Of a stretch of 64,000 nt of DNA, positions 19,652 through 28,329 are shown piece after piece. Every line of letters starts with the position of its first letter. Within the stretch, counting starts at the first letter, position 1. A model generated the notes under the pieces. The model made no database searches and was not told the DNA's origin. It saw only the letters and a list, made by a program, of their open reading frames with translations. Position numbers and translations under genes: made by a program. Origin of the DNA: Streptomyces sp. NRRL S-350 (lineage in GTDB: Bacteria; Actinomycetota; Actinomycetes; Streptomycetales; Streptomycetaceae); NCBI RefSeq assembly GCF_000719705.1, contig NZ_JOHO01000014.1, positions 62,001 to 126,000 on the forward strand, read 5' to 3'.

Positions 19652-20896
19652 CTACGGGTGGAAGACGACCTCAGGGAAGGCCCGCGACGGTCCGTCCAGC
19701 AGGTGGCGGCCCCGGTGGCGCAGGTGGAGGTCGAAGAAGGCGAGCGGATAGGCCTGTTGGATGCGGATGCCGCGGTCGGGATCGAGGGTGCCGACCTGGG
19801 ACTGGATCTGCTGCTCGGTCATGCCGAGCAGCCTTCCCGCCTGCGGGATCAGCGTCATGTTGTCCCCGTACGAGGAGTGGATGGCGCCCGTGGCCTGGAC
19901 GTCGAGGCGCCAGCCGCGCAGGTGGGTCCAGAACGTCTCGGCGGCGGGGTTGGCGGCCCGGGCCCAGACGGCGGTCATCATCATGAACGGACGGTCGAGG
20001 TCGGTGCTGGGCGCGGGGTTGGCGATCATCGGCCCATCGATGGCGAGCCCCGCGCGGATGCGCTGGTCGGCGGCCATGGCGAGGGCGGTGGCGGTGCCGC
20101 CCTTGGACCAGCCGAACGCGCCGACGGTGTCCGGGTCGAGGCCGCCGAGCAGGCCGGCCGGGAGGGCCCGCCGGTCGACGTCGGGGTTGCGGCCGGCTGC
20201 GAGGTCGTCGACGCAGTCGAGCAGGAAGCGGAGGTCGGCGGCGTAGTCCCTCGGGTACATCGCGACGTTGTCGGCCGGCGTGGAGACGGTCCCGTCGGGG
20301 AATTCGGTGAACGCGTCATGGGTGTGGTCGACGGTGACGACGGCGTAGCCGTGGCTGGCGAGCTCCTGGCAGATGACCGTGTGGTCGGCGCGGTGACTGC
20401 CCGAGCCGTGCGAGAAGACGACGACGGGCAGCCGGTGGCCGCTCCGGTGGACGGGCGCGCCCTGGTGGCCGGAGGTGAGCGGGCCGAGGGCAGGGTCGAG
20501 GGCGAAGCCGACGTCGGCGAGGAAGGCGCGCAGGGCGCCGTCGGCCATCCACGGCGCGAGCGGGTAGGCGGTGGCATCGGCACTCCGGGCCGGGTACCAG
20601 ACGGTGGCCATCAGCTCCCGGTACCGGCCGGCTCCGGCGACCGGGTCGGGGCGTGAATCGTCGCGCAGGTGGAGTGGCACCATGCCCACGGGGCAGGGCC
20701 CGGTGGGCGCGGGGAGGATCAGCCGGGAGGGGACAGGGGCGGAGCCGGTGGGTGCGGCCGGACTTCCGGAAGGGCCGGGCGCGCCCCAGGCGGTGTCGGA
20801 GAGGCCGAGCGGCACGGCGGTGCCCACGGCCAGAGCGGCGCCCAACATGCGGCGGCGCGTCAGTCCGGTGCGGCTTGCGAACGGCGTGGTGTCCAT
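19652..20896 (-). CDS. Exported alpha/beta hydrolase, PAF-acetylhydrolase/lipase type
   Basis: 414 residues from ATG 20896. It has a twin-arginine signal (TGLTRRRMLGAALAVGTAVP). HGSGSHRADHTV near residue 165 provides the oxyanion region. The nucleophile elbow is GWSKGG near residue 260 (G-x-S-x-G), with a downstream His at AIHSSYGDN. This fits PAF-acetylhydrolase isoform II-like or broad lipases/esterases acting outside the cell. The frame is open further upstream but is a His/Pro-rich non-coding stretch. Confidence 0.85.
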   Translation of the reverse strand: MDTTPFASRTGLTRRRMLGAALAVGTAVPLGLSDTAWGAPGPSGSPAAPTGSAPVPSRLILPAPTGPCPVGMVPLHLRDDSRPDPVAGAGRYRELMATVWYPARSADATAYPLAPWMADGALRAFLADVGFALDPALGPLTSGHQGAPVHRSGHRLPVVVFSHGSGSHRADHTVICQELASHGYAVVTVDHTHDAFTEFPDGTVSTPADNVAMYPRDYAADLRFLLDCVDDLAAGRNPDVDRRALPAGLLGGLDPDTVGAFGWSKGGTATALAMAADQRIRAGLAIDGPMIANPAPSTDLDRPFMMMTAVWARAANPAAETFWTHLRGWRLDVQATGAIHSSYGDNMTLIPQAGRLLGMTEQQIQSQVGTLDPDRGIRIQQAYPLAFFDLHLRHRGRHLLDGPSRAFPEVVFHP

Positions 20897-21292
20897 GCCC
20901 GGAACGCTGTCACGCGGGGCTGGTGGGCGGCATCGGCCCGCCGACTGATCCTCCGTCACCGGGCATTGGTCCACGGGTTTACATCCCCGGGCTGATGCGC
21001 GCGGCAGGCGCGGACCGTACGCCCGGTGGTGGTGCGGTGGTGCGGTGGTGCGGTGGTGCGGCGGTGGGGGCGGCTCGACGGCGCTGCGAGGCGGTGCCTG
21101 CGGCGCGTTGCCCACGCGGCCTGACCGGGACGTTGCCGTTGAGCGCCGAGGGAGTGGGCAGTCGGAGGTTTCGACTTCCCACCCCCCGGGGCGATCCGCT
21201 GATCGCAGGTCCGCAGGTCAGCTGATCGCAGGTCCGCTGAGGCTCGGCAGCGGCGGGGGCGGCGACAGCGGCGGAGGCCGGCCGGACAGCTC
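20897..21292. other. Intergenic region with GGTGGTGC repeat and a family hairpin
   Basis: Upstream of the hydrolase and downstream of PI-PLC. It holds a short run of GGTGGTGCGGT units (about 21024-21066) and a hairpin GTGGGCAGTCG / CGACTTCCCAC (21154-21182, one mismatch) related to those at 22618, 44756 and 58661. Imperfect GATCGCAGGTCCGC repeats follow near 21200-21240. No gene seen. Confidence 0.6.
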
Positions 21293-22246
21293 CTAGACGA
21301 AGTTCTTGTCGATCAGCATCTGCAGCACGTTGACGTGGAAGTCCGGGAAGTCCATCGGCACGATGCCGAACCTGGCGCGCTGCTGGGTGCGGGCGTTCAG
21401 GTACGGGTAGATGGCGTGGTCCATGAGGTCCTGGGAACTGCTCTTCGGCCAGTAGCCGCCGGCGTAGCTGAGGAAGTTGACGAACATCTTCGGGTAGTCC
21501 GGATTGAGGAACGCCTTGTCGAACTGGGCGACGATGTACTGCCCCTTCTTGCCCAGCGGGTCGCTGCCGCTGATCTCCCAGGCGTCCTGGGTGTCGAAGT
21601 AGGCGTTCTGGCCGCTGGACCAGTCGATCAGGCCCCACGGGTTGGCGAAGTCGGCGATCAGGACGATCTTCCCGCGCGCGGTGCCGAGGGTCGGCCAGCC
21701 GTAGAAGTGGAACAGGCTCCGGAAGCCCAGTGCGTCGAAGTAGTAGTTGACCCGCCGCATGAACTCGTCGTCGCCGAGTGACTGGCCGCCGGCCCGCTCG
21801 TTCCTGAGGCGCATCAGGACGGTCTCGGTCGGGTGCGCCTGCAGGAAGGACCTGCACTGGTTGAGTACGTCCTGGAGCCGGATGTGCTGGTAGTTGTCGG
21901 AGTGGTAGATGCCGAGCTCGTTGGGCGCTCCCTGCAAGCCGTTGCAGCGGATGTCGAGGAAGCGGACCCCCTCCTGCAACTGCTGCGGTATGCCCCAGTT
22001 CTGGGTGTGCGACCACTCGGTGCCGTAGGCGGGGTTCTCGCAGCACGAGTCGTGGGTGCCCGGGATCGTGAGGCCGAGCAGCGGGATGCTGTTGCTCAGT
22101 CGGCCCATCCAACTGTCGGTCGGCAGCCCGCGCGGGGTGGCCCGCGCGGCGGCCCAGGCGGGGGACGGCAGGGCGAGGCCTCCGAGGGCGGCTGCGCCGC
22201 CGACTCCCGCGCCCCACTTGAGAAGATCACGACGTGCGATGCCCAT
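21293..22246 (-). CDS. Exported phosphatidylinositol-specific phospholipase C
   Basis: 317 residues from ATG 22246, which follows GAAGGAGCC. A twin-arginine signal (ARRDLLKWGAGVGG) is followed by an ALA-rich stretch. The catalytic PI-PLC X-box is clear: IPGTHDS near residue 65 (first catalytic His), then RFLDIRCN and IYHSDNY (second His) near 115. Such enzymes cleave phosphatidylinositol to inositol-1,2-cyclic phosphate and diacylglycerol outside the cell. The length matches bacterial PI-PLCs, and the absence of a Ca-ligand cluster fits the usual metal-independent bacterial type. Confidence 0.92.
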   Translation of the reverse strand: MGIARRDLLKWGAGVGGAAALGGLALPSPAWAAARATPRGLPTDSWMGRLSNSIPLLGLTIPGTHDSCCENPAYGTEWSHTQNWGIPQQLQEGVRFLDIRCNGLQGAPNELGIYHSDNYQHIRLQDVLNQCRSFLQAHPTETVLMRLRNERAGGQSLGDDEFMRRVNYYFDALGFRSLFHFYGWPTLGTARGKIVLIADFANPWGLIDWSSGQNAYFDTQDAWEISGSDPLGKKGQYIVAQFDKAFLNPDYPKMFVNFLSYAGGYWPKSSSQDLMDHAIYPYLNARTQQRARFGIVPMDFPDFHVNVLQMLIDKNFV

Positions 22247-22330
22247 GGCGTGGCTCCTTCGGCCTTCCGATCGGCTGGGACTTGCGCTGTCTCTGGTCCG
22301 AACGCGGCCTCGGCGTAGGGGGGGTTCACG

Positions 22331-22447
22331 GCCGGGGCGCCGGGGGTTTGTCCTCGGTCGCCGTCGCCGAGCCGTTCCTCCCGCGGCCGGGGCGCCGGGG
22401 GTTTGTCCTCGGTCGCCGCCGCCGAGCCGTTCCTCCCGCGGCCGGGG
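22331..22447. repeat. 55-bp tandem duplication
   Basis: Two 55-bp copies (22331-22385 and 22386-22440) identical except at one base, plus a few bases of a third copy. They lie in the interval upstream of PI-PLC. No coding role seen. Confidence 0.9.
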
Positions 22448-22617
22448 CTGACATCCACCACCATCGCAGCTGACCGCCCGCCCGCATAAGGTCGCGGCAG
22501 CGGGGGAACTCGGCGCTCTGCTCCGCCTGCGGGTCGGCGAGTCCGTCAGGGCGTCCGTCGGCGAGTACGTCCGCCAGTACGTGCGGCGGGCAATTCCGTC
22601 GGCTCGCGGCTGATGAG

Positions 22618-22650
22618 GAGTGGGAAGTCGGACAGGCCGACTTCCCACTC
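22618..22650 (-). terminator. Hairpin terminator after the cyclophilin gene
   Basis: Perfect 14-bp stem GAGTGGGAAGTCGG / CCGACTTCCCACTC with loop ACAGG, 37 bp past the cyclophilin stop (minus strand). It shares its stem sequence with hairpins at 21154, 44756 and 58661. Confidence 0.8.
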
Positions 22651-22686
22651 GTTCCCCCGGGTTGGGGCCGAACTGGTCCTCTCCGG

Positions 22687-23214
22687 TCAGCGGGTCTCGA
22701 CGACGACCGACTCGATGACGACGTCCGTCACCGGGCGGTCGTTGCCGGGGTTGGTCTCCACCGAGGCGATGGCGTCGACGACCTTCCGGCTGGGCTCGTC
22801 GGCGACCTCGCCGAAGATGGTGTGCTTGCCGGTGAGCCAGGTGGTCGGCGAGACGGTGATGAAGAACTGGGAGCCGTTGGTGCCGGGCCCGGCGTTGGCC
22901 ATCGCCAGGAGGTACGGTTTGGTGAACGCGAGGTCCGGGTGGAACTCGTCCGCGAACGTGTAGCCGGGCCCGCCGGTCCCGTTGCCCAGGGGATCGCCAC
23001 CCTGGACCATGAAGCCCTCGATGACCCGGTGGAAGACCGTGCCGTCGTAGAGCTTGTCCGTGGTGGCCTCGCCCGTGTCGGGGTCGATCCACTTCCGCTC
23101 GCCCGTGGCGAGTTCCACGAAGTTCTGGACGGTCTCCGGGGCGTGGTCGGGCAGCAGCCGGACCGCGATGTCGCCCTTGTTGGTCTTCAGCGTCGCGTAC
23201 AGCTCGTTCGCCAT
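22687..23214 (-). CDS. Cyclophilin-type peptidyl-prolyl isomerase
   Basis: 175 residues, full length. It contains FHRVIEGFMVQGGDP, GPGTNGSQFFIT and TWLTGKHTIFGEV, the standard active-site strands (catalytic Arg in FHRV, Gln in QGGDP, Phe in QFFIT). It has no signal peptide and so is cytosolic. It catalyses cis-trans isomerisation of prolyl bonds during folding. It is transcribed alone; a terminator hairpin follows. Confidence 0.95.
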   Translation of the reverse strand: MANELYATLKTNKGDIAVRLLPDHAPETVQNFVELATGERKWIDPDTGEATTDKLYDGTVFHRVIEGFMVQGGDPLGNGTGGPGYTFADEFHPDLAFTKPYLLAMANAGPGTNGSQFFITVSPTTWLTGKHTIFGEVADEPSRKVVDAIASVETNPGNDRPVTDVVIESVVVETR

Positions 23215-23682
23215 CGTGAATCCTCCGGCATGTCCTACTCGTATGTCCTACTGGCGCGGCCAGTCTTGCGGCCGTACCGGACCGCCCTGGGGTGACAGCA
23301 CGGCAGCTCACCCGCATGAGTGATGCGGCGGCGGAACGGGAAGTCGGCCGGTGGACCGCTCGGAGGCCGGCGCAGGGGACGGGGTTGCCCGGAGCCGATC
23401 CACGGGGCCGCCCGACCGCCCCCGGCCCCCGCAGCAGGTGCGTGTGGCACCGGCCGTTTGACTGGAAGCGCGTTGGTTCGCGCGTTCGTTCGCGCATTCA
23501 TTCGTTCGTTCGCGGTCGTTCGCGTGTCCGCATCGGAGGCTTCGATAACACAGGCCGGGGCCCGGCGGACGGCGCTGTCCGTATCGTCGCTCGTAGGAAT
23601 GAAGCTGATGCCATGTCAGTTTCCGTCGGCCCCTGGTGGCCAAGACCGCCTTCGGTATCCGTTCGCGAGAAGGTGGTTCCGC
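23215..23682. other. Divergent intergenic region with GTTC/ATTC repeat
   Basis: Carries promoters for the cyclophilin (minus) and CocE-type (plus) genes. A simple repeat GTTCG/CGCG/ATTC fills 23476-23524. No gene recognised. Confidence 0.5.
23476..23524. repeat. GTTCG-type simple repeat
   Basis: Imperfect run of GTTCG and CGCG units (for example CGTTCGTTCGCGCATTCATT), about ten units. Confidence 0.7.
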
Positions 23683-25482
23683 ATGACCGACCAGACCCCG
23701 TCGATCTCTGACGCGACTCTCACCGACATTGCCACCAACGGCATTTGGGGTGACGGCCTCACCATCAATCCGGCAGCCGTAGAGGTCGCGCAGGCGCTGC
23801 TGGCGGCCCTGCGGGGTGAGGCGGGCGTCTCGCTTCCGCCGGAGCTGCGGGAGCTGGTGGACGGTGTCCGGCAGGCCGCCACGATCGACCTGCCCCGGAT
23901 CACCGCACCGGACGGCGTCGGCCTGTCGGCGCTCACGATCAAGCTGAACGACGGCGGCCCGCACCCGGTGGTGATCGTGCCCGCGGGCTGGAACCCGTTC
24001 GGCTGGCTTCCGTTCCTCTTCGCCTACCTCACACTCGCGCGGCGCGGCTACCACGTGCTGGCCTACTCTCCGCGCGGCATCGGCATCGCCGGGTGGGCGG
24101 CCACCTCCGAGGGCTTCATCGACGTCGCCGGGCCCAAGGACTGGGCCGACGGCTCGGCGGTCATCGACTTCGCGCAGGAACACTTCGGACCGTCGCGCGT
24201 CGGCTTCCTGGGTGAGTCGTACGGGTCCGGGATCAGCCAGCTCGTCGCGGCGCACGACCCTGGCGCCCGGGTCTCCGCCGTCGTCGCGCTGAGCACCTGG
24301 GGCAACCTGGCCACCAGCCTGTTCCACAACGACACCCGGCACCTGGCGGCCGTCCAGGCGCTGATCGGCTTCACCGGCGGCCCGCTGGAGGAGAAGTTCG
24401 ACGAGGCCACGCAGCAGCTCCTGAAGGACTTCCTCAGCGGGGAGAGGCTGCATGAGGTAGTCGCATGGGGTACCGAGCGCTCGCCGCAGTCCTACACGGA
24501 CGCCACCAACGAGCGGGGCATCCCGACCTTCATCTCGAACACCTGGCACGAGACGCTGTTCCCGGTCGGCTCGGTGGTCGACACGTTCAAGCAGCTCACC
24601 GTGCCGAAGCGGCTGAACATGTGGATCGGTGACCACGGCGCCCCCGAGGGCCCGGGCCTGGCCGGCCTGGTCGGTGGCGTGCCGTTCCCCGGGTTGGCGG
24701 TGCCGATCCGGGAGGCCTTCGACTGGCTGGACCACCACCTGCTCGGTGTGGACAACGACGTGCCGACCTGGCCGGAGGTGAACAACCAGTCCATGTTCAC
24801 CTACCGGACCCTCCCCATCCCCGGCGGCACCCGGCTGATCACCGTCCCGGCCCGCCGTGAACCGAGCCCGACGTGGGACGACGTCACCGCCGCCGGCGAG
24901 CTCTGGCACCTCACCGGCACCGGCGGCAGCGGTGACGGGGCGCTCGTCGAGAAGCCGACCACGGGGTGGTCGCGGGACTTCACCGCCGGCAACCCGACCG
25001 AGGCCGTCGCGGTGGACGCCCTCATGAAGACCGGGCAGCAGGAGTGGTTCGGCAACCCGAAGGTGTACGACCTGGCGAAGTTCGACCGCGCACAACTGCT
25101 GGTCTGGTCGACCGACCCGCTGACCGGGCAGGACGGCGAAGTGGCCCGCCGGATCCGTGGCGCCGCGACCGTCCGGTTCACCGTGCGCAGCACCGCGGAC
25201 GCCACCACGCTGGTGGCCTACCTGTTCGACGTCGCCCCGGACGGCGCCACGCGGATCATCACCCACGAGCCGTACACCGCGACCGATCTGACGCCCAACG
25301 TCAACAGCACCGTCGGCTGGGAGCTGCAGACCGTCGCCTACGACCTGCCGGCCGGGCACCGCCTCGCCCTGGTCGTGAACAGCAGGGATCCGCTGTACTC
25401 CTTCGCGAGCGTGGACGGCAGCACCACGACGATCGGTTCGCAGAACGGCAGCGAGGCGAGCCTGGAGCTGCCGCTGGGCTGA
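23683..25482 (+). CDS. CocE/NonD-type alpha/beta hydrolase (X-Pro dipeptidyl-peptidase S15 family)
   Basis: 599 residues. ATG 23683 follows GAGAAGGTGG. The S15 hydrolase core shows the oxyanion region VVIVPAGWNPFGW, the Arg-rich YSPRGIGIAGW, and the nucleophile elbow FLGESYGSG near residue 176. The C-terminal jelly-roll domain (VRFTVRSTADATTLVAYLFDVAPDG) is typical of CocE-like esterases and X-Pro peptidases. No signal peptide. The substrate is unknown; acyl esters or peptides are possible. An interior stretch at 24452-24466 (ATGAG-GTAGT-CGCAT) resembles the dispersed palindrome, with one mismatch. Confidence 0.88.
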   Translation: MTDQTPSISDATLTDIATNGIWGDGLTINPAAVEVAQALLAALRGEAGVSLPPELRELVDGVRQAATIDLPRITAPDGVGLSALTIKLNDGGPHPVVIVPAGWNPFGWLPFLFAYLTLARRGYHVLAYSPRGIGIAGWAATSEGFIDVAGPKDWADGSAVIDFAQEHFGPSRVGFLGESYGSGISQLVAAHDPGARVSAVVALSTWGNLATSLFHNDTRHLAAVQALIGFTGGPLEEKFDEATQQLLKDFLSGERLHEVVAWGTERSPQSYTDATNERGIPTFISNTWHETLFPVGSVVDTFKQLTVPKRLNMWIGDHGAPEGPGLAGLVGGVPFPGLAVPIREAFDWLDHHLLGVDNDVPTWPEVNNQSMFTYRTLPIPGGTRLITVPARREPSPTWDDVTAAGELWHLTGTGGSGDGALVEKPTTGWSRDFTAGNPTEAVAVDALMKTGQQEWFGNPKVYDLAKFDRAQLLVWSTDPLTGQDGEVARRIRGAATVRFTVRSTADATTLVAYLFDVAPDGATRIITHEPYTATDLTPNVNSTVGWELQTVAYDLPAGHRLALVVNSRDPLYSFASVDGSTTTIGSQNGSEASLELPLG

Positions 25483-25500
25483 CCCCGGGTTCGGCCGCCG

Positions 25501-25540
25501 GTGTGCGGAACGGCACGTCGCCACGTGGCGTTCCGCACAC
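25501..25540 (+). terminator. Strong hairpin terminator after the CocE-type gene
   Basis: Perfect 12-bp outer stem GTGTGCGGAACG / CGTTCCGCACAC, with inner GCACGT/ACGTG pairing, 19 bp after the stop. Confidence 0.8.
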
Positions 25541-25567
25541 GGTCGTTGCCACGCGCGGCCGGTTTCG

Positions 25568-25730
25568 TCAGGCCGCGAGCAGTTCGTGCAGGCGCTCGGC
25601 TGGGGTCTCCCAGCCGAGCGTTCTGCGTGGGCGGCCGTGACACCCACCGTCGCCACGTGCGGGAGGCGATCCCGACGATCCGACGCGCTTCCTCGTTCCT
25701 CAGGGCTCCTGGGGCCTTGCTGTACGAGTC
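25568..25730 (-). pseudogene. Internally deleted IS30-type transposase remnant
   Basis: On the minus strand, EEARRIVGIASRTWRRW resembles the N-terminal helix-turn-helix of IS30-family transposases. About 20 codons on, in another frame, GRPRRTLGWETPAERLHELL and then AA-stop match the usual C-terminus. The catalytic DDE core between them is gone. No terminal inverted repeats were found by eye. It is a scar of an old insertion just upstream of the afsA-like gene. Confidence 0.65.
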
Positions 25731-25740
25731 GGCGGTGCGC

Positions 25741-26000
25741 ACGCCGTTCGTCCCCCGGCGGCCCGTGCCCGACGCCTCGTGTCCGGCGCCCCGTGTCCGG
25801 CGCCCTGTGACCGGCGCCCTGTGACCGGCGCCCGGCGCCCCGGTTCACGGAGCGCTCCCGGGCCGCGGAGTCCAACGCTCACTCCTTGGGCTGGGGTGTT
25901 GCGGCGCCCGCTCGAACCCGGGCGTTGCGGCGGGCCGTTGGCGCACCGGCGGCCGTGGCCTGCTGACCTGGGCAATCCACGGCAACACGGCCCACACGGG
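25741..26000. other. Intergenic spacer upstream of the afsA-like gene
   Basis: Contains short GTGTCCGGCGCCC/CTGTGACCGGCGCCC direct repeats (25781-25835). No gene recognised. Confidence 0.4.
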
Positions 26001-26093
26001 GTGTTAACACACCTGTTTACGTCCACGTGGCCTACGCCACAGTAACCTCAGTGCGAACAGAGGTACGATCACGCTCGCACCTCCGATCGGAGG
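26001..26093 (+). promoter_or_regulatory. afsA-like upstream region with two palindromes
   Basis: GTGTTAACAC (26001-26010) and CCTCCGATCGGAGG (26080-26093) are perfect palindromes in an unusually AT-rich stretch for this window. They do not match the butyrolactone-receptor ARE consensus that I know. The second would form a hairpin in the leader. Confidence 0.45.
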
Positions 26094-26132
26094 GGTACCT
26101 ACATGCAGGAGCCCAAAGGGGGAAGCTCAGTC

Positions 26133-27149
26133 ATGTCCGCAATCCTGGACGGTACTCTCACCTACTCGAACACCGTCCCGCGTGCCACCGTCCACCGGGC
26201 CGCCATCTGCGAGGTCTTCCTCACGGACTCGGCCCGCGTGGCCGAGGGCGAGTACCTCATCGCCGCGCAGCTGCCGCGGGTGCACAGCTACTACAGCGAC
26301 AACGTCACCGCGCCCGCCGCCTACGACCCGCTGCTGCTGGTCGAGGTCTTCCGTCAGGCCTCCATCTACGCCGCGCACACGTTCCTCGAGGCGCCGCTGG
26401 ACAACAAGTTCATCTTCGTCGGCGGGGAACTCGTCATCACCGACCCGGAGGCGCTGCGGATCGGCCCGCGCCCCGGCCACGCCGTGATCCGGGCCCACCA
26501 GGCCGGCCTCAAGCACCGCGACGGCGTCGTCACCGGCAGCACCCTCGACCTGGTCCTCTCGGTGGACGGCAACGAGGCCGCCACCATGCGCACCGTCTGC
26601 CAGTGGATGCCGGGCGCGGCCTGGGAGCGGATGCGCGACAGGGGTCGTGCCGCCCTCACGCTGACCCCGGCCCGTCCGCACCACACCGGCCGCCGGGTGC
26701 CGGCGATCTCCGTCGGCCGTGCCTCGGGGCAGAACGTCGTGCTGGCGGGCGTCGAGGTGGGGGACCACGAGCTGCGGGCGCAGGTCGTCGTGGACCAGGG
26801 CAACCCTGCGCTGTTCGACCACCCGCTGGACCACATCCCGGGGGCGCTGATCTTCGAGGGGTTCCGGCAGTCCGCGATGTACGCCGCGCAGGAGCTGTTC
26901 GGGCTCTCGCCGCGCAGCCTCCTCCTCGCCCGGGTGGAGACGGACTTCACCCGCTTCGGCGAGTTCGAGCTGCCGACGGACTGCGTCGTGCGGGTCGTGG
27001 AGTCGCCGGCGGCGGACACCGTCGCGTTCGAGATCGCCATGGTGCAGGAGGACGAGCAGATCGCCCGGGCCCGGGTGCACCTGACCCGTACGAGCCCGAT
27101 CACCGGGGCCCTGGAGAACCGTTTCTCCTATGCCGCGGCGAGCGTCTGA
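26133..27149 (+). CDS. AfsA-family gamma-butyrolactone synthase
   Basis: 338 residues from ATG 26133, which has AAAGGGGGAAG upstream; ATG 26103 is an alternative. Two AfsA hotdog repeats are visible. The first contains VHRAAICEVFLTDSARV and AYDPLLLVEVFRQASIYAAH. The second has FDHPLDHIPGALIFEGFRQS and AMYAAQELFG. AfsA enzymes condense a beta-ketoacyl thioester with dihydroxyacetone phosphate, the first step of A-factor-type signal synthesis in the cytosol. The following HAD phosphatase and P450 in the same direction fit later dephosphorylation and oxidation steps. No ArpA/ScbR-type receptor is adjacent, and the TetR at 10295 is not close enough to assign. Confidence 0.88.
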   Translation: MSAILDGTLTYSNTVPRATVHRAAICEVFLTDSARVAEGEYLIAAQLPRVHSYYSDNVTAPAAYDPLLLVEVFRQASIYAAHTFLEAPLDNKFIFVGGELVITDPEALRIGPRPGHAVIRAHQAGLKHRDGVVTGSTLDLVLSVDGNEAATMRTVCQWMPGAAWERMRDRGRAALTLTPARPHHTGRRVPAISVGRASGQNVVLAGVEVGDHELRAQVVVDQGNPALFDHPLDHIPGALIFEGFRQSAMYAAQELFGLSPRSLLLARVETDFTRFGEFELPTDCVVRVVESPAADTVAFEIAMVQEDEQIARARVHLTRTSPITGALENRFSYAAASV

Positions 27150-27449
27150 GGCCACTACGGCTGAGCGCCACGGCCAAGAGTGCAAGGGCTCAGAGCCGAT
27201 GGCTCATGGCTCCTGGCCCATGGCTCATGGCTCATACCTCATGACCCATGGCCCGGAGTCCACGGCCCAGGGCCGGAGTCCAGGGCCCAGCGCCTACGGC
27301 CGAGCGCACCACCGAGCGGCGTCACAGCCGAGCGCACCACTGAGCGCACCACCGAGGCCAGCGCAAGGAGCATCACCGAGCGTTCCGCGGAGCGCGTCAG
27401 TGAGTGTGTCGCCGGGCGCCCCCACCGAGCACCGCAAGGAGCCGCTGCA
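27150..27449. other. afsA-HAD spacer with heptamer repeat
   Basis: Begins with about eight 7-bp units based on GGCTCAT/GGCCCAT (27199-27254) and continues with GAGCGCACCACCGAGC-type imperfect repeats (27300-27365). The ribosome site AAGGAG lies at its end. No gene seen. Confidence 0.6.
27199..27254. repeat. GGCTCAT heptamer repeat
   Basis: Consecutive CTCAT/CCCAT arms every 7 bp. It uses the same CTCAT core as the dispersed palindromes but lacks the paired ATGAG arm. Confidence 0.6.
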
Positions 27450-28106
27450 ATGACCAAGCCCATGATCTGGTTCGACTTCGGCGGCGTGCTCTCGCCGCCG
27501 CTGGACGACCTGTTCGACTCGTACCACGCCCGCACCGGCATCACCCCGCGCCAGCTGAAGACCGCCCTCGGCACGGTCGCCGGTGAACTCGGCGTCGAGC
27601 CGCTCGCGCCGATCGAACTCGCCATGCTCACCGAAGCCGAGTGGGGTGAGGCCATGGTCCGTGCCCTGCGGGACACGAACCCGGGCATCGACCTGACCCG
27701 CGCCCGTTTCGAGCGCTTCGGCGAGCAGTGGTTCGAGGGCGTCAACGCCAACCCGGTGATGACCGCGACCGTACGGCACGCCAAGGAGCACGGCTTCCGG
27801 GTCGGCATCCTCAGCAACAACGTCGTGGAATGGGAGCCGTACTGGCAGGCCATCGTGGCCCCCGCCGGCGAGATCGACTGCGTCGTCGACTCGTGCAAGG
27901 TCGGGTACCGCAAGCCCGACCCCGAGATCTTCCGGCTCGCCGAGAAGGAGGCGGGGGTGGCGGCGGAGGAATGCGTGCTGATCGACGACCTCCCCGAGAA
28001 CTGTGTCGCCGCCCGGCGCTGCGGCTGGCGCGCGGTGCACTTCCGCAACAGCGCCCAGGCCGTCCGGGAGCTGACCGGCTTGATCGGGCTGCCCGCGCTC
28101 ACCTGA
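27450..28106 (+). CDS. HAD-family phosphatase linked to the AfsA gene
   Basis: 218 residues. ATG 27450 follows AAGGAGCC. Motif I is FDFGGVLSPP, an HAD aspartate pattern in which the second Asp of DxD is replaced by Gly, as in the epoxide-hydrolase/HAD-IA subgroup. Motif II is ILSNN. The Lys and motif III/IV region reads SCKVGYRKPDPEIF then VLIDDLPENC. HAD-IA enzymes next to afsA homologues are thought to remove phosphate from the butenolide phosphate intermediate; here that is an inference from position. Confidence 0.87.
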   Translation: MTKPMIWFDFGGVLSPPLDDLFDSYHARTGITPRQLKTALGTVAGELGVEPLAPIELAMLTEAEWGEAMVRALRDTNPGIDLTRARFERFGEQWFEGVNANPVMTATVRHAKEHGFRVGILSNNVVEWEPYWQAIVAPAGEIDCVVDSCKVGYRKPDPEIFRLAEKEAGVAAEECVLIDDLPENCVAARRCGWRAVHFRNSAQAVRELTGLIGLPALT

Positions 28107-28329
28107 CCGCTCCTGACCGATCCCGGCCGTAGCCCGCCGTATGGCCGGCCATAACTGCCGTAGCTGACCGCACCCAACCCTCCCGGCCGCACCCGGCTGC
28201 ACCCGGCCCTCCCGGGCCGCTCTCGGGTGCCGGGCCGACCTGCTCGCCGTCGGTCGCCCCCGACCGTGCGCCGCCGTCCGTCGCCGTGTTCGGCCGCGCT
28301 CCCACGCCCCACGTCCAACCGGAGAACGC

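Noticed and set aside
24452..24466. Another copy of the dispersed palindrome inside the CocE-type gene (ATGAG-GTAGT-CGCAT)
   Set aside because: One arm mismatch and a coding position make chance similarity possible; it was left out of the count of firm copies.
26001..26132. Butyrolactone-receptor (ARE) box upstream of the afsA-like gene
   Set aside because: Palindromes are present, but none shows the AAACCGxxCGGTTT-type core known for ARE sites.
27180..27449. N-terminal extension of the HAD protein to 27180
   Set aside because: It is translated repeat (SWLLAHGSWLIPHD); ATG 27450 has a proper AAGGAG and begins at the family's conserved start.
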